In this document: piece by piece, positions 1 to 8,923 of the stretch
Numbering within the stretch: position 1 is the stretch's first letter
Layout of the letters: every line of letters starts with the position of its first letter
Assembly (NCBI GenBank): GCA_016875405.1
Contig: VGRJ01000005.1
Coordinates: 1-64,000, forward strand
DNA from: Deltaproteobacteria bacterium
GTDB lineage: Bacteria; Myxococcota_A; Polyangia; Polyangiales; Polyangiaceae
Length of the DNA: 64,000 nucleotides
Direction: 5' to 3'
Program-made: the position numbers and the translations under genes
The notes under the pieces: model-generated
The model's database searches: none
What the model saw: the letters and a program-made list of their open reading frames with translations, nothing else
Told to the model about the DNA's origin: nothing

Positions 1-180
1 CCGTAGCCTTGCGGCGGCGGTGGCGGAGGAGGTGCTCCGTAGCCTTGCGGCGGCGGTGGCGGAGGAGGTGCTCCGTAGCCTTGCGGCGGCGGTGGCGGAG
101 GAGCTGCACCGTAGCCTTGCGACGGCGGTGGCGGAGGAGCTGCACCGTAGCCTTGCGACGGCGGTGGCGGAGGAGCTGCA
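1..180 (-). repeat. 36-nt in-frame tandem repeat, five copies plus a decayed sixth
   Basis: Five consecutive 36-nt units begin at 1, 37, 73, 109 and 145, each starting ccgtagccttgcg on the plus strand, and a degraded unit follows from 181. In the minus-strand TPR gene each unit encodes 12 residues, Ala-Pro(6 or 7)-Gln-Gly-Tyr-Gly, with minor variants (GAP versus GAA, PPQ versus PSQ). The unit length is a multiple of three, so copy-number change would alter tail length without breaking the frame. The array continues past the window edge. Confidence 0.9.
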
Positions 181-3100
181 CCGTAGCCTTGCGACGCGGG
201 CGGCGCCGGCGCATCCACGTGGGATGGGCGGTTTGCCCACGGAGCGTCGGTCGACGGATGCGACGCGGGAGGTGCCGGCGGCGCGCCGTAGTCGGTGAAC
301 GAGTCCGACGGCGGCTCGGCGAGCGGCTGCGCCGGTGCCCCGTAAGCGGGAGGCAAGTCGTAAGCGTGTGCCTCCTGACTCGGAGCGTGGGACGGAGCGA
401 AGGGAGAGGGTGCGCCGGGCGCGAACTCCACTGCCGGAGCACTGCCACCGTAGGCGTAAGGAGCGCTGCCCTGTTCATAGGGCTGCGGGGCCGGCGCTGC
501 GCCTGCAGCCCAGACGTCATGCGAGGGCTGGGCGCTCGAATCGACCCAAGGGTTGGCCTGGGCAGCCGATGCGGACTCATGATGAGCCTCGACCGCGGGC
601 ACACTCGGAGCCCAGGCTTGCGGCGATGCCTCGACCGCGGGCACGGGCCACGCCGGCGCCACGGGCGCAGCCTCGACCACGGGCACACTCGGAGCCCAGG
701 CTTGCGGCGACGCCTCGACCGCGGGCGCGGGCCACGCCGGCGCCACGGGCGCAGCCTCGACCACGGGCACACTCGGAGCCCAGGCTTGCGGCGATGCCTC
801 GACCGCGGGCACGGGCCACGCCGGCGCCACGGGAGCGACCAACGGAGGCGCGGGCGTGGGCTCGAAGGTGCGCGACACGGGAGGCTGAGCGCTCGCGCGC
901 TGGAGCTTGCCGGTCTTGCATCGCTCGAGGCCGGCCATGGCCTCCTTGTCGCCTGCTTTCATTCGAAGAACGCGACGCCAAGCATCCGCGGCCTCGCGAG
1001 CATCTCCGAGCGACTCCTCCCACAGGATCGCGACCTTGCGCGCCAGCTCCGCCCGAACGTTCGGTTGGCGACCTCGGAGGATCTGGTCCTCGTAGAGCTC
1101 GATCATCCCGCGATGATCCCCGAGCTCGGTGAGCAGATCCGAGAGCTCCTTCGTCAGGTCCTGGTCTCCCGGCGAGAGCTCGTGCAGCCGCTTCAGATCA
1201 CCCGAGGCGCCGCGTCGATCGCCAAGGACGGACGAGCGTAGCTCCGCGCGCTTCCGAAGGAGCTTGCGCACCACCGGACCGTCGGTGACTTGCTCGAGCG
1301 CGTGGTTGAGGGCGCCCTCGAGGCGACGCGGCTCTCCGGTATCCGCGGCGAGCGCGTCGAGCAGCTCGAGGGTCGCGTCCTCGACGTGAACCACGATGGC
1401 CTCCGCGAGCCACCCGAAGGCAAGATCGAGGTCGCGGAGGTCTGCGCGCGCGTGCTCTGCGGCACGACGCAAGAACGCCGCTCGCGTACGCCCACCGTCG
1501 CGCGAGCCCTGACCGCCGGCTGCGAGCGACTCGATGAAGAGGCGCAACACGCGCGGCTCGCCCCCGTGCAGGGCATCGACATCCCGCGCCGACTGCTCGA
1601 TCGCCACGAGGGTCGACTCTTGGACGCCCCCGCTGAGCACGTTGCCGAGAAACTCGCGCGCGCGGTCGAGGGCGCCGCGTTCAGCCGCAGCCGTGGCCGC
1701 GCGGACGAGCGCCTCGAGGCGGTCCTGCGGGCGCTTGCAGCGCAAGACCTGGCGCTCGTAAAGGTCAACGACCTGCGCCGGCTGGAGAAGCAGGTTCGCG
1801 AGGCGTTGCAGCAACGGAGAGGCCTCCGCCGGCTCGACGGCATTGAGGGCCATCTCCCCGTGCTGCAGCGCCTCCGTCGGATCGACCCCGACTTGAACGA
1901 GCTGCTCGGCCTGATGAACGAGCACCTCGGCCCTCGGAACCCCCGTCAGGTTTCGCGCGGTGAGCTCGTGAACGGCCGCGAGCGCCTCGAGATCGTGAAG
2001 CTCAAGGGCGATCCCTTCGAGCCGCCGCACGAGGTCCTCGTCGGCTTGCCGTGAGCGGAGCAGCTCGAGCGCCACGGCGCGCGCCTCGGCTGCGCGACCG
2101 TCCTCGGCGAAGAGTTCGAACGCGCGTCGCATCGCCGCCGGACGCTCCGGCCCCTGCGACGCGGCATGCCAATCGCGAAGCTTGGTCGCGACCTGCGCCT
2201 TGCGCCCGAGTCGGAGGCCAAGCTCGGCATGAGCGTCGCGGCACGCGCGATCGCCCACGTCAGCAAGCTTCTCGAGAGCGGAGAGCGCCTCATCAGGGCG
2301 GTCGAGGCGTTCGATGAAGAGCGTCGCGAGCTCGATCGTGAGTCGGGAGGCCTCGTCCTCGTCTCCCTCGACCTCGACCAGCTTGGTAAGGAAGGTCGCG
2401 GCCTTCTCCCACTCCTCGAGCGCGCGATACACGCGAGCGAGGCGTGCGACGACGTCGAAGTCCTCCTCGTCGAGGCCGTGGAGCAGTTCGAGCCACCGCG
2501 CCGCGCCTCGAGCGTCCTCGAGCTTTTCTTCGAACAGCGAGACGAGCTTCTGCGCGATCTCGACGCGCCGCTCGCCCATCCCGTCGACCCCGTCGAGCGC
2601 ACCGAAGAGCTTCTCGAGCGCCGCGACGGAAGCCGCATGGTTCCCTTGACGCTCCTCGACGTCGGCGAGCGCGTGCATCGCGTACGCGTTGCTCGGGTCG
2701 AACTCCTCGAGGACGCGCCGGTACATCGCGGCCGAAGCGGCAAGGTCTCCGACACCGTCGGCGAGCAACTGCGCGACGCGCACGGCGTAAGCGAGCCGGT
2801 CGGCCCCCTCGGTGTGCTCCACGATCTGAGCGCCTCGAGCCGCCGCATCGACGTGGTCCTGAGCTCGCTCCGCGAGCTGGAACAGGATCTGGAGGGCGCC
2901 CAGATTCTCTCCGTCCGCGAGGATGTGCTCGAGCGTCGCGCGAGCGGCGGCCTCGTCACCCATGCCGAGCTGGTAGGAGGCCGCCCGGTGCCGCTCCTCC
3001 GCGCGCTTTGCGCGATCCGAGATCTTCTCCGCGCGCGCGAGGACGAAGGTCACGAGGTCGCCGGTGCGCCCCTCGGCCTCAAGCGCCCCGAGCACCTGAG

Positions 3101-5516
3101 ACGCGTAGTCGTCGTTGTCGGGCGCGAGCAGCGACGCCTCCTGCAAGTTCAGGAGCGCCATCGCGGGATCTCCGGCGAGCCGGTGCGCCTCCGCAGCCTC
3201 GGCCACGACGGCGGCGCGCTCGGAGCCTTCAGCGGTCGTCGCGCGCTTCTCGAGGAGCCGCGCGCAGTCGGCGTAGCGTCCGAGCTGCCGCAGGAGCTCG
3301 AGAGCCTTGCTCGTCGACGCCGCGTCACCGGTCAGTCCGGCGACCTCGAGGTGCCGCTCAGCGGCACCGGTGAGGTCACCGAGCGCGGCCTTCAGCTCGG
3401 CAGAACGTCCGAGGAGCCTCGGGCGATCCTCCGCGGATGCGGACGGGAGCGCATGTTCGAGCGCTTGGTGAGCGGCAGCGTGTTGACCTAGAGACTCGTA
3501 CAAGCTGACGGCGCGCTCGAGCGCTTCCGGATCGCCGGGCGCGAGCGCCAACACGCGAAGCCAGGTCTCGGCAGCGGCAGCGACGTCGTTCCGCTCCTTT
3601 TCGTGGATCTCCGCGAGGCGCCGCTCGAACGCGACCTTCTCGCCGAGGTCCTCGGCGTTCATCGCCTGCTGCTCGAGCATCGGCGCGAGCTCGTCCCAGC
3701 GCTTCTGCTTCTCGAAGAGCCCGAGCAACCTGTCGCGAGCCTGGCGATCGCTTCTATCGAGCTGCAGTACGAGGCGCCACGTCTCGATCGCGCGGTCGAG
3801 GTTCTTGAGCTTGCTCTCGGCGATCCCTGCGACGTCCGCGAGCTCGGACTTGCGCGACTCGAGCGGCTGCGAGGCATCCCGCGCGGCGGCGGTGAGGACG
3901 TCGCACAGTTCTTCGAAGCGACGCTGGAGACGGAGCGTCTCTTCGACAAACGTGAGCGCCTCTGGCTGCGCAGGCATGACCGCGAGGACGCGGCGGTAGA
4001 GCTCGAGCGCCTTCAGCGTCTGCTTCGCTTCGGCGGCGCGGCGCGCATCTTCGAGCGCGTTTGGAGGCAAGGACGGTGTAGGCGCCGGCGGTGGGGGTGG
4101 CTCGATGGGCGGCGCTTCGACGGGCGCAGCGTCGCCGCTCGCTGCGTGCGGCAGGGAGCCGTCCGGTGCAGCGGAGTACGGGTCGACCTGGGGCTCCGCG
4201 CCAGGAGGCTGCGGCGCATCCGAGAGACGCAGAGGCTCGACCGAAGCCTGCCCCTCGTGCGGATCGAGCGTGGAGAACTCCGCGGCGGCGGTGACATCGG
4301 CGACCGCATCGCCGGCCACGAGCTCGACGTCGTTGGCGGCGATGTCGAGCGCTGAGGCTCCACCGTCGGCCTCGTTCGCGGCGACCACGCCCTCGTGCGT
4401 CGCCACCGAGGCCGCCTGGGCGACCGCATCCGCGACGGCGGGCGAGTCTGCAGGCACCGGCGGAAGCGCGACGTCACCGATCACCGCAAGCAGATCTCGG
4501 GCGCGTTGGGCCATGTAGCCCGCGGGGTTCTCGGCGAGGTACGCACGGTACCGCTCGACGAGCTCGGCCTGGCGACCGAGCGACTCCGCGTAATAATCGG
4601 CGAGCTGCAACGCGCGGTCATCCCCAGGGGCAGCCTTCAACGCAGACGTCGCGTACCCGAGGCCATTCTCGCCGTCGTAGCCTTCGGCGTACTGCAGCAT
4701 CACGCGCGAAGCATCGGCGCGGTCCTCCGCCGTCACGGTCGAGCCGGCGTCGAGTCGCTCGAGCACCGCGCAAGCGAGCTCGTAGCCGAGCATCGTCTCG
4801 TCGGGACGAAGCCCCATCAACTCACGCAGAACTCGGGTAACCGCTGCGGCGTCGCCCGCCGCGCGAGACGTCTCGAGCTCGTCACGGCAGAGCGCCTCGC
4901 GGCGCGCGGGGTCGTCGACGAGGACCTTCTCCGAGGCGAAATACGGGAGCGCTTTGGCGAAGTCGCCGCGCGACTTGTACTGCTCGCGAGCTTGGTAGAT
5001 GGCGTACGCGTTCGACGGCTCGAGCTCGACGAGGGACGCCCAATGGCGCAGCGCCCCTTCCGCATCGCCGAGACCATCCCCGCCGTAAAGGTTCGCGAGC
5101 TCTTCGTGTGCGTCACGCAGGGGCCGCATCAAGTCCGACTGCTCAGGGAGCAGCGGCCGCACGGCCTGGCTCATGCGCTCGAGGACCTCGGCGAGCGCGC
5201 GCCGATCCCCGGAATCCCGGTGAATCTGGGCGAGGACCTGCACCGCGGCCACGTTGCTCGGGTCGCGGTCGACGCCGGCAGCGAAAAGACGCGTGGCTTG
5301 CGCGAGGTCGCCGAGCGCTTGCCAGACGTTCGCAGCCTCGCTGTACCAGTGGGCTGAGAAGTAAGGGTCCGTGGTTCCCGCCGCGACATGCTCGAGGAGC
5401 GTCGCGTAAGTGGTGGGCTCGTGCTGCCCCGCGAGGTGAGCCTGCCCCAGCGCGTCCGCGTCGTGAGGGTCCCGTACCAGTCGCGCGACCAGCGATTCAA
5501 ACTGCGCCGGATCCAT
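1..5516 (-). CDS. giant TPR-repeat protein with Pro-rich C-terminal tail (3' end off window)
   Basis: Open reading frame of at least 1838 codons read leftward from ATG at 5516 (MDPAQFESLV) and still open at base 1, so the C-terminus is missing. Most of it is helical and Ala/Leu/Glu/Asp-rich with repeated TPR-like helix pairs of the form W..L..L.P....A. A first Pro-rich linker (around 4060-4280, with PPIEPPPPPAP) separates two TPR blocks. After about residue 1530 it becomes low complexity: 28-residue repeats, then 12-residue PPPPPPQGYGA-type repeats. No signal peptide, enzyme motif or membrane segment was seen. It lies 75 nt downstream of a Ser/Thr kinase gene on the same strand and may be cotranscribed. 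TPR proteins of this size serve as protein-interaction scaffolds; the partner cannot be told. No SD lies close to the ATG, but no better in-frame start exists. Confidence 0.85.
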   Translation of the reverse strand, partial: MDPAQFESLVARLVRDPHDADALGQAHLAGQHEPTTYATLLEHVAAGTTDPYFSAHWYSEAANVWQALGDLAQATRLFAAGVDRDPSNVAAVQVLAQIHRDSGDRRALAEVLERMSQAVRPLLPEQSDLMRPLRDAHEELANLYGGDGLGDAEGALRHWASLVELEPSNAYAIYQAREQYKSRGDFAKALPYFASEKVLVDDPARREALCRDELETSRAAGDAAAVTRVLRELMGLRPDETMLGYELACAVLERLDAGSTVTAEDRADASRVMLQYAEGYDGENGLGYATSALKAAPGDDRALQLADYYAESLGRQAELVERYRAYLAENPAGYMAQRARDLLAVIGDVALPPVPADSPAVADAVAQAASVATHEGVVAANEADGGASALDIAANDVELVAGDAVADVTAAAEFSTLDPHEGQASVEPLRLSDAPQPPGAEPQVDPYSAAPDGSLPHAASGDAAPVEAPPIEPPPPPAPTPSLPPNALEDARRAAEAKQTLKALELYRRVLAVMPAQPEALTFVEETLRLQRRFEELCDVLTAAARDASQPLESRKSELADVAGIAESKLKNLDRAIETWRLVLQLDRSDRQARDRLLGLFEKQKRWDELAPMLEQQAMNAEDLGEKVAFERRLAEIHEKERNDVAAAAETWLRVLALAPGDPEALERAVSLYESLGQHAAAHQALEHALPSASAEDRPRLLGRSAELKAALGDLTGAAERHLEVAGLTGDAASTSKALELLRQLGRYADCARLLEKRATTAEGSERAAVVAEAAEAHRLAGDPAMALLNLQEASLLAPDNDDYASQVLGALEAEGRTGDLVTFVLARAEKISDRAKRAEERHRAASYQLGMGDEAAARATLEHILADGENLGALQILFQLAERAQDHVDAAARGAQIVEHTEGADRLAYAVRVAQLLADGVGDLAASAAMYRRVLEEFDPSNAYAMHALADVEERQGNHAASVAALEKLFGALDGVDGMGERRVEIAQKLVSLFEEKLEDARGAARWLELLHGLDEEDFDVVARLARVYRALEEWEKAATFLTKLVEVEGDEDEASRLTIELATLFIERLDRPDEALSALEKLADVGDRACRDAHAELGLRLGRKAQVATKLRDWHAASQGPERPAAMRRAFELFAEDGRAAEARAVALELLRSRQADEDLVRRLEGIALELHDLEALAAVHELTARNLTGVPRAEVLVHQAEQLVQVGVDPTEALQHGEMALNAVEPAEASPLLQRLANLLLQPAQVVDLYERQVLRCKRPQDRLEALVRAATAAAERGALDRAREFLGNVLSGGVQESTLVAIEQSARDVDALHGGEPRVLRLFIESLAAGGQGSRDGGRTRAAFLRRAAEHARADLRDLDLAFGWLAEAIVVHVEDATLELLDALAADTGEPRRLEGALNHALEQVTDGPVVRKLLRKRAELRSSVLGDRRGASGDLKRLHELSPGDQDLTKELSDLLTELGDHRGMIELYEDQILRGRQPNVRAELARKVAILWEESLGDAREAADAWRRVLRMKAGDKEAMAGLERCKTGKLQRASAQPPVSRTFEPTPAPPLVAPVAPAWPVPAVEASPQAWAPSVPVVEAAPVAPAWPAPAVEASPQAWAPSVPVVEAAPVAPAWPVPAVEASPQAWAPSVPAVEAHHESASAAQANPWVDSSAQPSHDVWAAGAAPAPQPYEQGSAPYAYGGSAPAVEFAPGAPSPFAPSHAPSQEAHAYDLPPAYGAPAQPLAEPPSDSFTDYGAPPAPPASHPSTDAPWANRPSHVDAPAPPASQGYGAAPPPPPSQGYGAAPPPPPSQGYGAAPPPPPPQGYGAPPPPPPPQGYGAPPPPPPPQGY
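586..837 (-). repeat. 84-nt in-frame tandem repeat, three copies
   Basis: Near-identical 84-nt units begin at 586, 670 and 754 (each with gcctcgacc followed by gcgggc or acgggc). They encode 28-residue Pro/Ala/Val/Trp units containing PAVEASPQAWAPSVP in the tail of the TPR protein. Copies differ by only a few bases, which suggests recent duplication or homogenisation. Confidence 0.9.
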
Positions 5517-5591
5517 GAGAGCGTCGGCCGACGTTACACGGAGGGGGGCCTCCCGTACAGCGCAACGGAGCGGCGCCGTGAGAGCCGTGCG

Positions 5592-7040
5592 CTACTGGTC
5601 GAACTTCGTGTAACCGCGCTTCTTCTGGGGCGGCGTGTACGGCTTCGCGGCGCTCGCGGAGCCCGCCGGCGACGATGCCGTGGCAGTGGGCTCTGGCTCG
5701 ACGACCGACGGCACTGCGGAGGCGGAAGCCTTGGCAAGCGCGGCATCGGACGCGACGGAGCCGGTCGGAACGGCAGGCGGAATGCGTCGGTCCCCCGTCG
5801 ATGCGCGCGCTCCGACGACCGGAGCGGGTCGTGGCATCGTGGCGTCGACGCGCGGTCCCCTCGAGAGGAAAGCCGCCGCTCCTACGAGCACCGCGAGAAC
5901 GCCGAGCGCTGCGAGGACGGTCCGCGCGCGCCTCGAGCCCGCCCCAGAATCACGTGGGAGGACAGCGGTCCCCATCGTGGCGTCCGCAGAGGCAGCAACC
6001 GCGCGCTCGAACTCCTCGAGGAACTCGAGGGCGCTCTGCGGCCGTCTTGCGGGCTCCTTCTCGAGGGTGCGCATGAGGAGCGCCTCCAGTCCCGCAGGGA
6101 TCCGCGCTTCCGGCGAAGCATCGGAGGGGCGACGCGGGACGGTCTTGATGTGATGCGCCATCACGACGACGGCGTCATCGTCCGCGAACGGCGGTCGCCC
6201 GACGAGCATGTGGTAGACGATGACGCCGAGGGCGTAGAGGTCGCTGCGCGCGTCGAGCTTCTTGCCCTGCGCCTGCTCCGGCGACATGTAGCGGGGCGTC
6301 CCGAACACCGTGCCCGCCTGCGTCTCGAGCACGTCGACGCGGCCGTCGGACGTGAGGAGCTTCGCGATGCCGAAGTCGAGGACCTTGCACAGGGGTCGAC
6401 CGTTTTGCCCGCTCGTGAGGAGGAGGTTGTCGGGCTTGAGATCGCGGTGAATGACGCCTTTCGCGTGAGCCTCGGCGAGCGAGGCAAGGGTGTGACGAAC
6501 GACCACCGTGACGTCCGAGAGCTCGAGGCGCCCGAGCCGCTTGATGCGGTCGCCGATCGACTCGCCGTCGAGCAGCTCCATCGCGAGGTAAAGGGAACCT
6601 TCGAGCCCGGGAGGACCGCCGCGAACGGCCTCGACTTCGCCGAAGTCGTAGACGGTCACGGTGTGCGTCGAGGCGAGCAGGCTCATCGCGTGAGCCTCCT
6701 GTTGAAAGCGGGTCTTCGCCTGGGCGTCGAGCAACCGATCCGAGCGAACGACCTTCAAGGCGACGTCCCTGCCCATCGCTTCTTGCCGCGCGCGGTAGAC
6801 GGTCCCCATCGAACCGGCACCAAGGAGCTCGAGCACGGCGAAACGACCGGCGATCACGGCACCGAGGAACGGGTCACCGTCACCCTCGGCGATCGCGTGT
6901 GGCGAGACGAGCACGGTATCAGGGTGCGTCGGGCATCGCTGAAGGCGAGCGCCGACCGCGTCGTCCACCCGGTACCGACAGCGGGGACACATGGCCCCGC
7001 CCAAGGTCCGTAAGGTCGCTTCGGTATTGCCCTCCGCCAT
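5592..7040 (-). CDS. membrane-anchored Ser/Thr protein kinase (PknB/Hanks type)
   Basis: 482 residues. An N-terminal zinc-ribbon-like segment (CPRC at 18-21, second Cys at 36) precedes a complete kinase domain: glycine loop GAGSMG at 73-78, ATP lysine K96 in VALKVV, catalytic HRDLKPDN at 198-205, DFG at 222-224, and an activation segment ending GTPRYMSPEQ. A single hydrophobic helix near 374-393 is followed by a short Pro/Ala/Ser-rich tail, presumably outside the membrane. The catalytic residues are intact, so it should phosphorylate Ser/Thr of proteins; substrates are unknown. The stop lies 75 nt before the giant TPR gene. A PP2C phosphatase that could oppose such kinases is at 48205. The start ATG gives MAEGNTEATL, and the ribbon follows at once. 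Confidence 0.93.
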   Translation of the reverse strand: MAEGNTEATLRTLGGAMCPRCRYRVDDAVGARLQRCPTHPDTVLVSPHAIAEGDGDPFLGAVIAGRFAVLELLGAGSMGTVYRARQEAMGRDVALKVVRSDRLLDAQAKTRFQQEAHAMSLLASTHTVTVYDFGEVEAVRGGPPGLEGSLYLAMELLDGESIGDRIKRLGRLELSDVTVVVRHTLASLAEAHAKGVIHRDLKPDNLLLTSGQNGRPLCKVLDFGIAKLLTSDGRVDVLETQAGTVFGTPRYMSPEQAQGKKLDARSDLYALGVIVYHMLVGRPPFADDDAVVVMAHHIKTVPRRPSDASPEARIPAGLEALLMRTLEKEPARRPQSALEFLEEFERAVAASADATMGTAVLPRDSGAGSRRARTVLAALGVLAVLVGAAAFLSRGPRVDATMPRPAPVVGARASTGDRRIPPAVPTGSVASDAALAKASASAVPSVVEPEPTATASSPAGSASAAKPYTPPQKKRGYTKFDQ

Positions 7041-7061
7041 TCGCGCGGGCCGAATGGTGAG

Positions 7062-8054
7062 TCACCTACGGACGCACCGCAAGGCCAATGAGCCGGCGAG
7101 CGAAACCGCGCGACACGCGAACCGATCCAAGTCGCCGCAGCTCGCGTCGTCGCAGCAGAGATCGGAGCAGTAGCGACCCGCGCCTTCGCCTATGCAGGAG
7201 CCGGAGCGGCACTCGGAGTCGGCGCCGCACGAGGCGCCCACCTCGCTCGTCGCCTCGTCCTCGACCACGCGGACGCAGGCGCGGATGCCGTTCAGCTTGG
7301 AGCACGCGAGTCGGAAGGTCTTCGACGGCGGACCTGGCGAGGTGAGCTCGCCGCACTCGAGTGAGGAGCAACAAGCCGCGGCGCAGTAGCTGCGGCCCTC
7401 GAGCGTCAAGGAACACGACCCGGAGCGGCAGTCGTCGTCCTTGTCGCACGGCCCCGAGCCAATCGCGTCCTTCGGGACGGCGCCGCAGGTCCACGAGGGC
7501 TCTCCCCCGAGCGGGGGCTCACCCAGCCTGCAGCCCTCCGCGAGGCTCGGGCAATCCAGCTCGCGGCAGCAAACGTCCGCGCAGCGACCCGCTCGGCAGG
7601 CCGCGCTTCGGCAGTCGCCGTCGTCCGCGCACGTGGTCCCCGCAGGCGCGCTCCCGGGTATCACGCCCGCGGCGAGGCTCGAGAGCGGCCAGCATACGTT
7701 CTGGGCACCGAGCGGGACCGGCACGCAGACGAGACCGTACCCGGGCGCGCCGCAGTCGTCGGACGAACAGCACGGCGCGAGACAACGCTTTCCCGCGCCA
7801 GGCTCGAGGCCGCTCGCCTCGAGACAGCTCGCGGGGGCTCGGCAATCCGTGTCCTCGACGCAGGTCGCGCCCGATGGGGCTCCGGCCGCTCGGCACGTCC
7901 CCTCGACGCACGTCTCGCCGGCAGGGCACGCGGGCTCTCCGTAGGCGCCCTCGTCCCGGCAACGGATCACCGACAGCTGTCCATCGAGCAGCATCGAGCA
8001 CGCCGACACCGCGAAGAGCGCGACGGGCACGAGGACTCGGGCGGAGGTCGTCAT
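7062..8054 (-). CDS. Cys-rich outer-surface lipoprotein of unknown function
   Basis: 330 residues starting MTTSARVLVPVALF with lipobox VSAC, so predicted to be lipidated. After it come repeated Cys-rich modules: C.AG.TC..GTCR, then pairs such as D.DCRSGSC followed by CC...CG. There is no enzymatic motif. The ATG at 8054 was chosen because it gives a clean type II signal peptide and overlaps the upstream stop as ATGA; a longer frame to 8372 is only antisense or alternate-frame sequence over the neighbouring TPR gene. Likely cotranscribed with that gene. Proteins of this style are common in Myxococcota genomes, and the disulfide-rich modules suggest an extracytoplasmic location. The function is unknown. 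Confidence 0.85.
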   Translation of the reverse strand: MTTSARVLVPVALFAVSACSMLLDGQLSVIRCRDEGAYGEPACPAGETCVEGTCRAAGAPSGATCVEDTDCRAPASCLEASGLEPGAGKRCLAPCCSSDDCGAPGYGLVCVPVPLGAQNVCWPLSSLAAGVIPGSAPAGTTCADDGDCRSAACRAGRCADVCCRELDCPSLAEGCRLGEPPLGGEPSWTCGAVPKDAIGSGPCDKDDDCRSGSCSLTLEGRSYCAAACCSSLECGELTSPGPPSKTFRLACSKLNGIRACVRVVEDEATSEVGASCGADSECRSGSCIGEGAGRYCSDLCCDDASCGDLDRFACRAVSLAGSLALRCVRR

Positions 8055-8860
8055 TGGAACCGCCAGGTGCACGAGGCCGAGCCGGCACCGAGCGTGAGCG
8101 TCGCGCTCCGGGTGCGCGGGCTCCACGGCCCCTCGGGCTCCGCGGCGAACACCCCGAGCGCGATGCTCGCAAGGCCCGAGGCCGCGGCGAGCCCGAGAAA
8201 AACATCGGCAGCGATGCCGGTCGCGCGAGCGCGAGCCGCCGCCGAGTCGAGGTCCGCGTAGGACATCCCCGGTCCGGTCTCCGCCACTTGCCCTGGTGCC
8301 GTGGCGGCCGCGTAGAGGCCGAGGCCTCCCCCGACGAGCGCCGCCCCGACGCTCGTCCCCGCGGTCGCCCAAATCGAGGTGCGCAGCGTCGAGGGACCGG
8401 CCGGCGGCGGCGGGGGTGGCGGAAGGGGTGGCGGAGGGGGTGTTGCAGGGCGCTCCAGCTCGCGCTTCGCGAGCGCGCCCTCGATGCGCTTCACGATCGC
8501 GCCGAGCCTCTCGCGCTCGAGCGGATTCCCCTCGAGTTCGAGCGCTCGGCGGTAGTTTCGGACCGAGGGCTCGAGGTCCCCGAGGAGCTCATGGATCTTA
8601 CCGAGGTTGAAAAACAGCTGACCTCCGCTCGGATCGCTCGCGACCGCCTCGTCGAGGCGCGACAGCGCCTCCCGGTAACGCCCCTCCGCATAGAGGCGTT
8701 GCGCCTCGTCGTGGAGGTCGAGCGCCCGGATGCATCGAGGGTTGCGCACGTCGATGACGCAGTTCGGCGCATCCTCCGCGCGAGCCATCGCCGGACCGAT
8801 GACGAGGAGCGCGCCCGTCACGGCGAGGCGGAATGACACGTGCGCGTTGCGCGGGGCCAT
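8051..8860 (-). CDS. exported TPR-containing protein with C-terminal membrane segments
   Basis: 269 residues. An N-terminal signal peptide (hydrophobic run TGALLVIGPAMARA) is followed by about two TPR units (around 45-115, including AQRLYAEGRYREALSRLDEA and LFFNLGKIHELLGD), a poly-Pro linker near 140-152, and two hydrophobic Gly/Ala-rich segments around 165-185 and 218-240. This layout (signal, TPR, Pro linker, hydrophobic end) is seen in many small envelope proteins of Polyangia. No catalytic motif is visible. Its stop overlaps the next gene's ATG (ATGA), indicating translational coupling with the Cys-rich lipoprotein. It is divergent from the gene at 8924. Confidence 0.85.
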   Translation of the reverse strand: MAPRNAHVSFRLAVTGALLVIGPAMARAEDAPNCVIDVRNPRCIRALDLHDEAQRLYAEGRYREALSRLDEAVASDPSGGQLFFNLGKIHELLGDLEPSVRNYRRALELEGNPLERERLGAIVKRIEGALAKRELERPATPPPPPLPPPPPPPAGPSTLRTSIWATAGTSVGAALVGGGLGLYAAATAPGQVAETGPGMSYADLDSAAARARATGIAADVFLGLAAASGLASIALGVFAAEPEGPWSPRTRSATLTLGAGSASCTWRFQ

Positions 8861-8923
8861 ACGGGCGAGGGAGCATAGCCCTTTTCGCGAGCGAGGGGCG
8901 ACCTCTGGCGCTACCTTTCATGA

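Noticed and set aside
1-180. CRISPR-like array
   Set aside because: Repeats are contiguous with no unique spacers, in frame with a gene and encode a Pro-rich motif.
577-1023. Arg/Ser-rich ORFs over the repeat arrays
   Set aside because: These are alternate-frame readings of the 36- and 84-nt repeats. The frame giving Pro/Ala/Val-rich, TPR-continuous sequence is the credible one.
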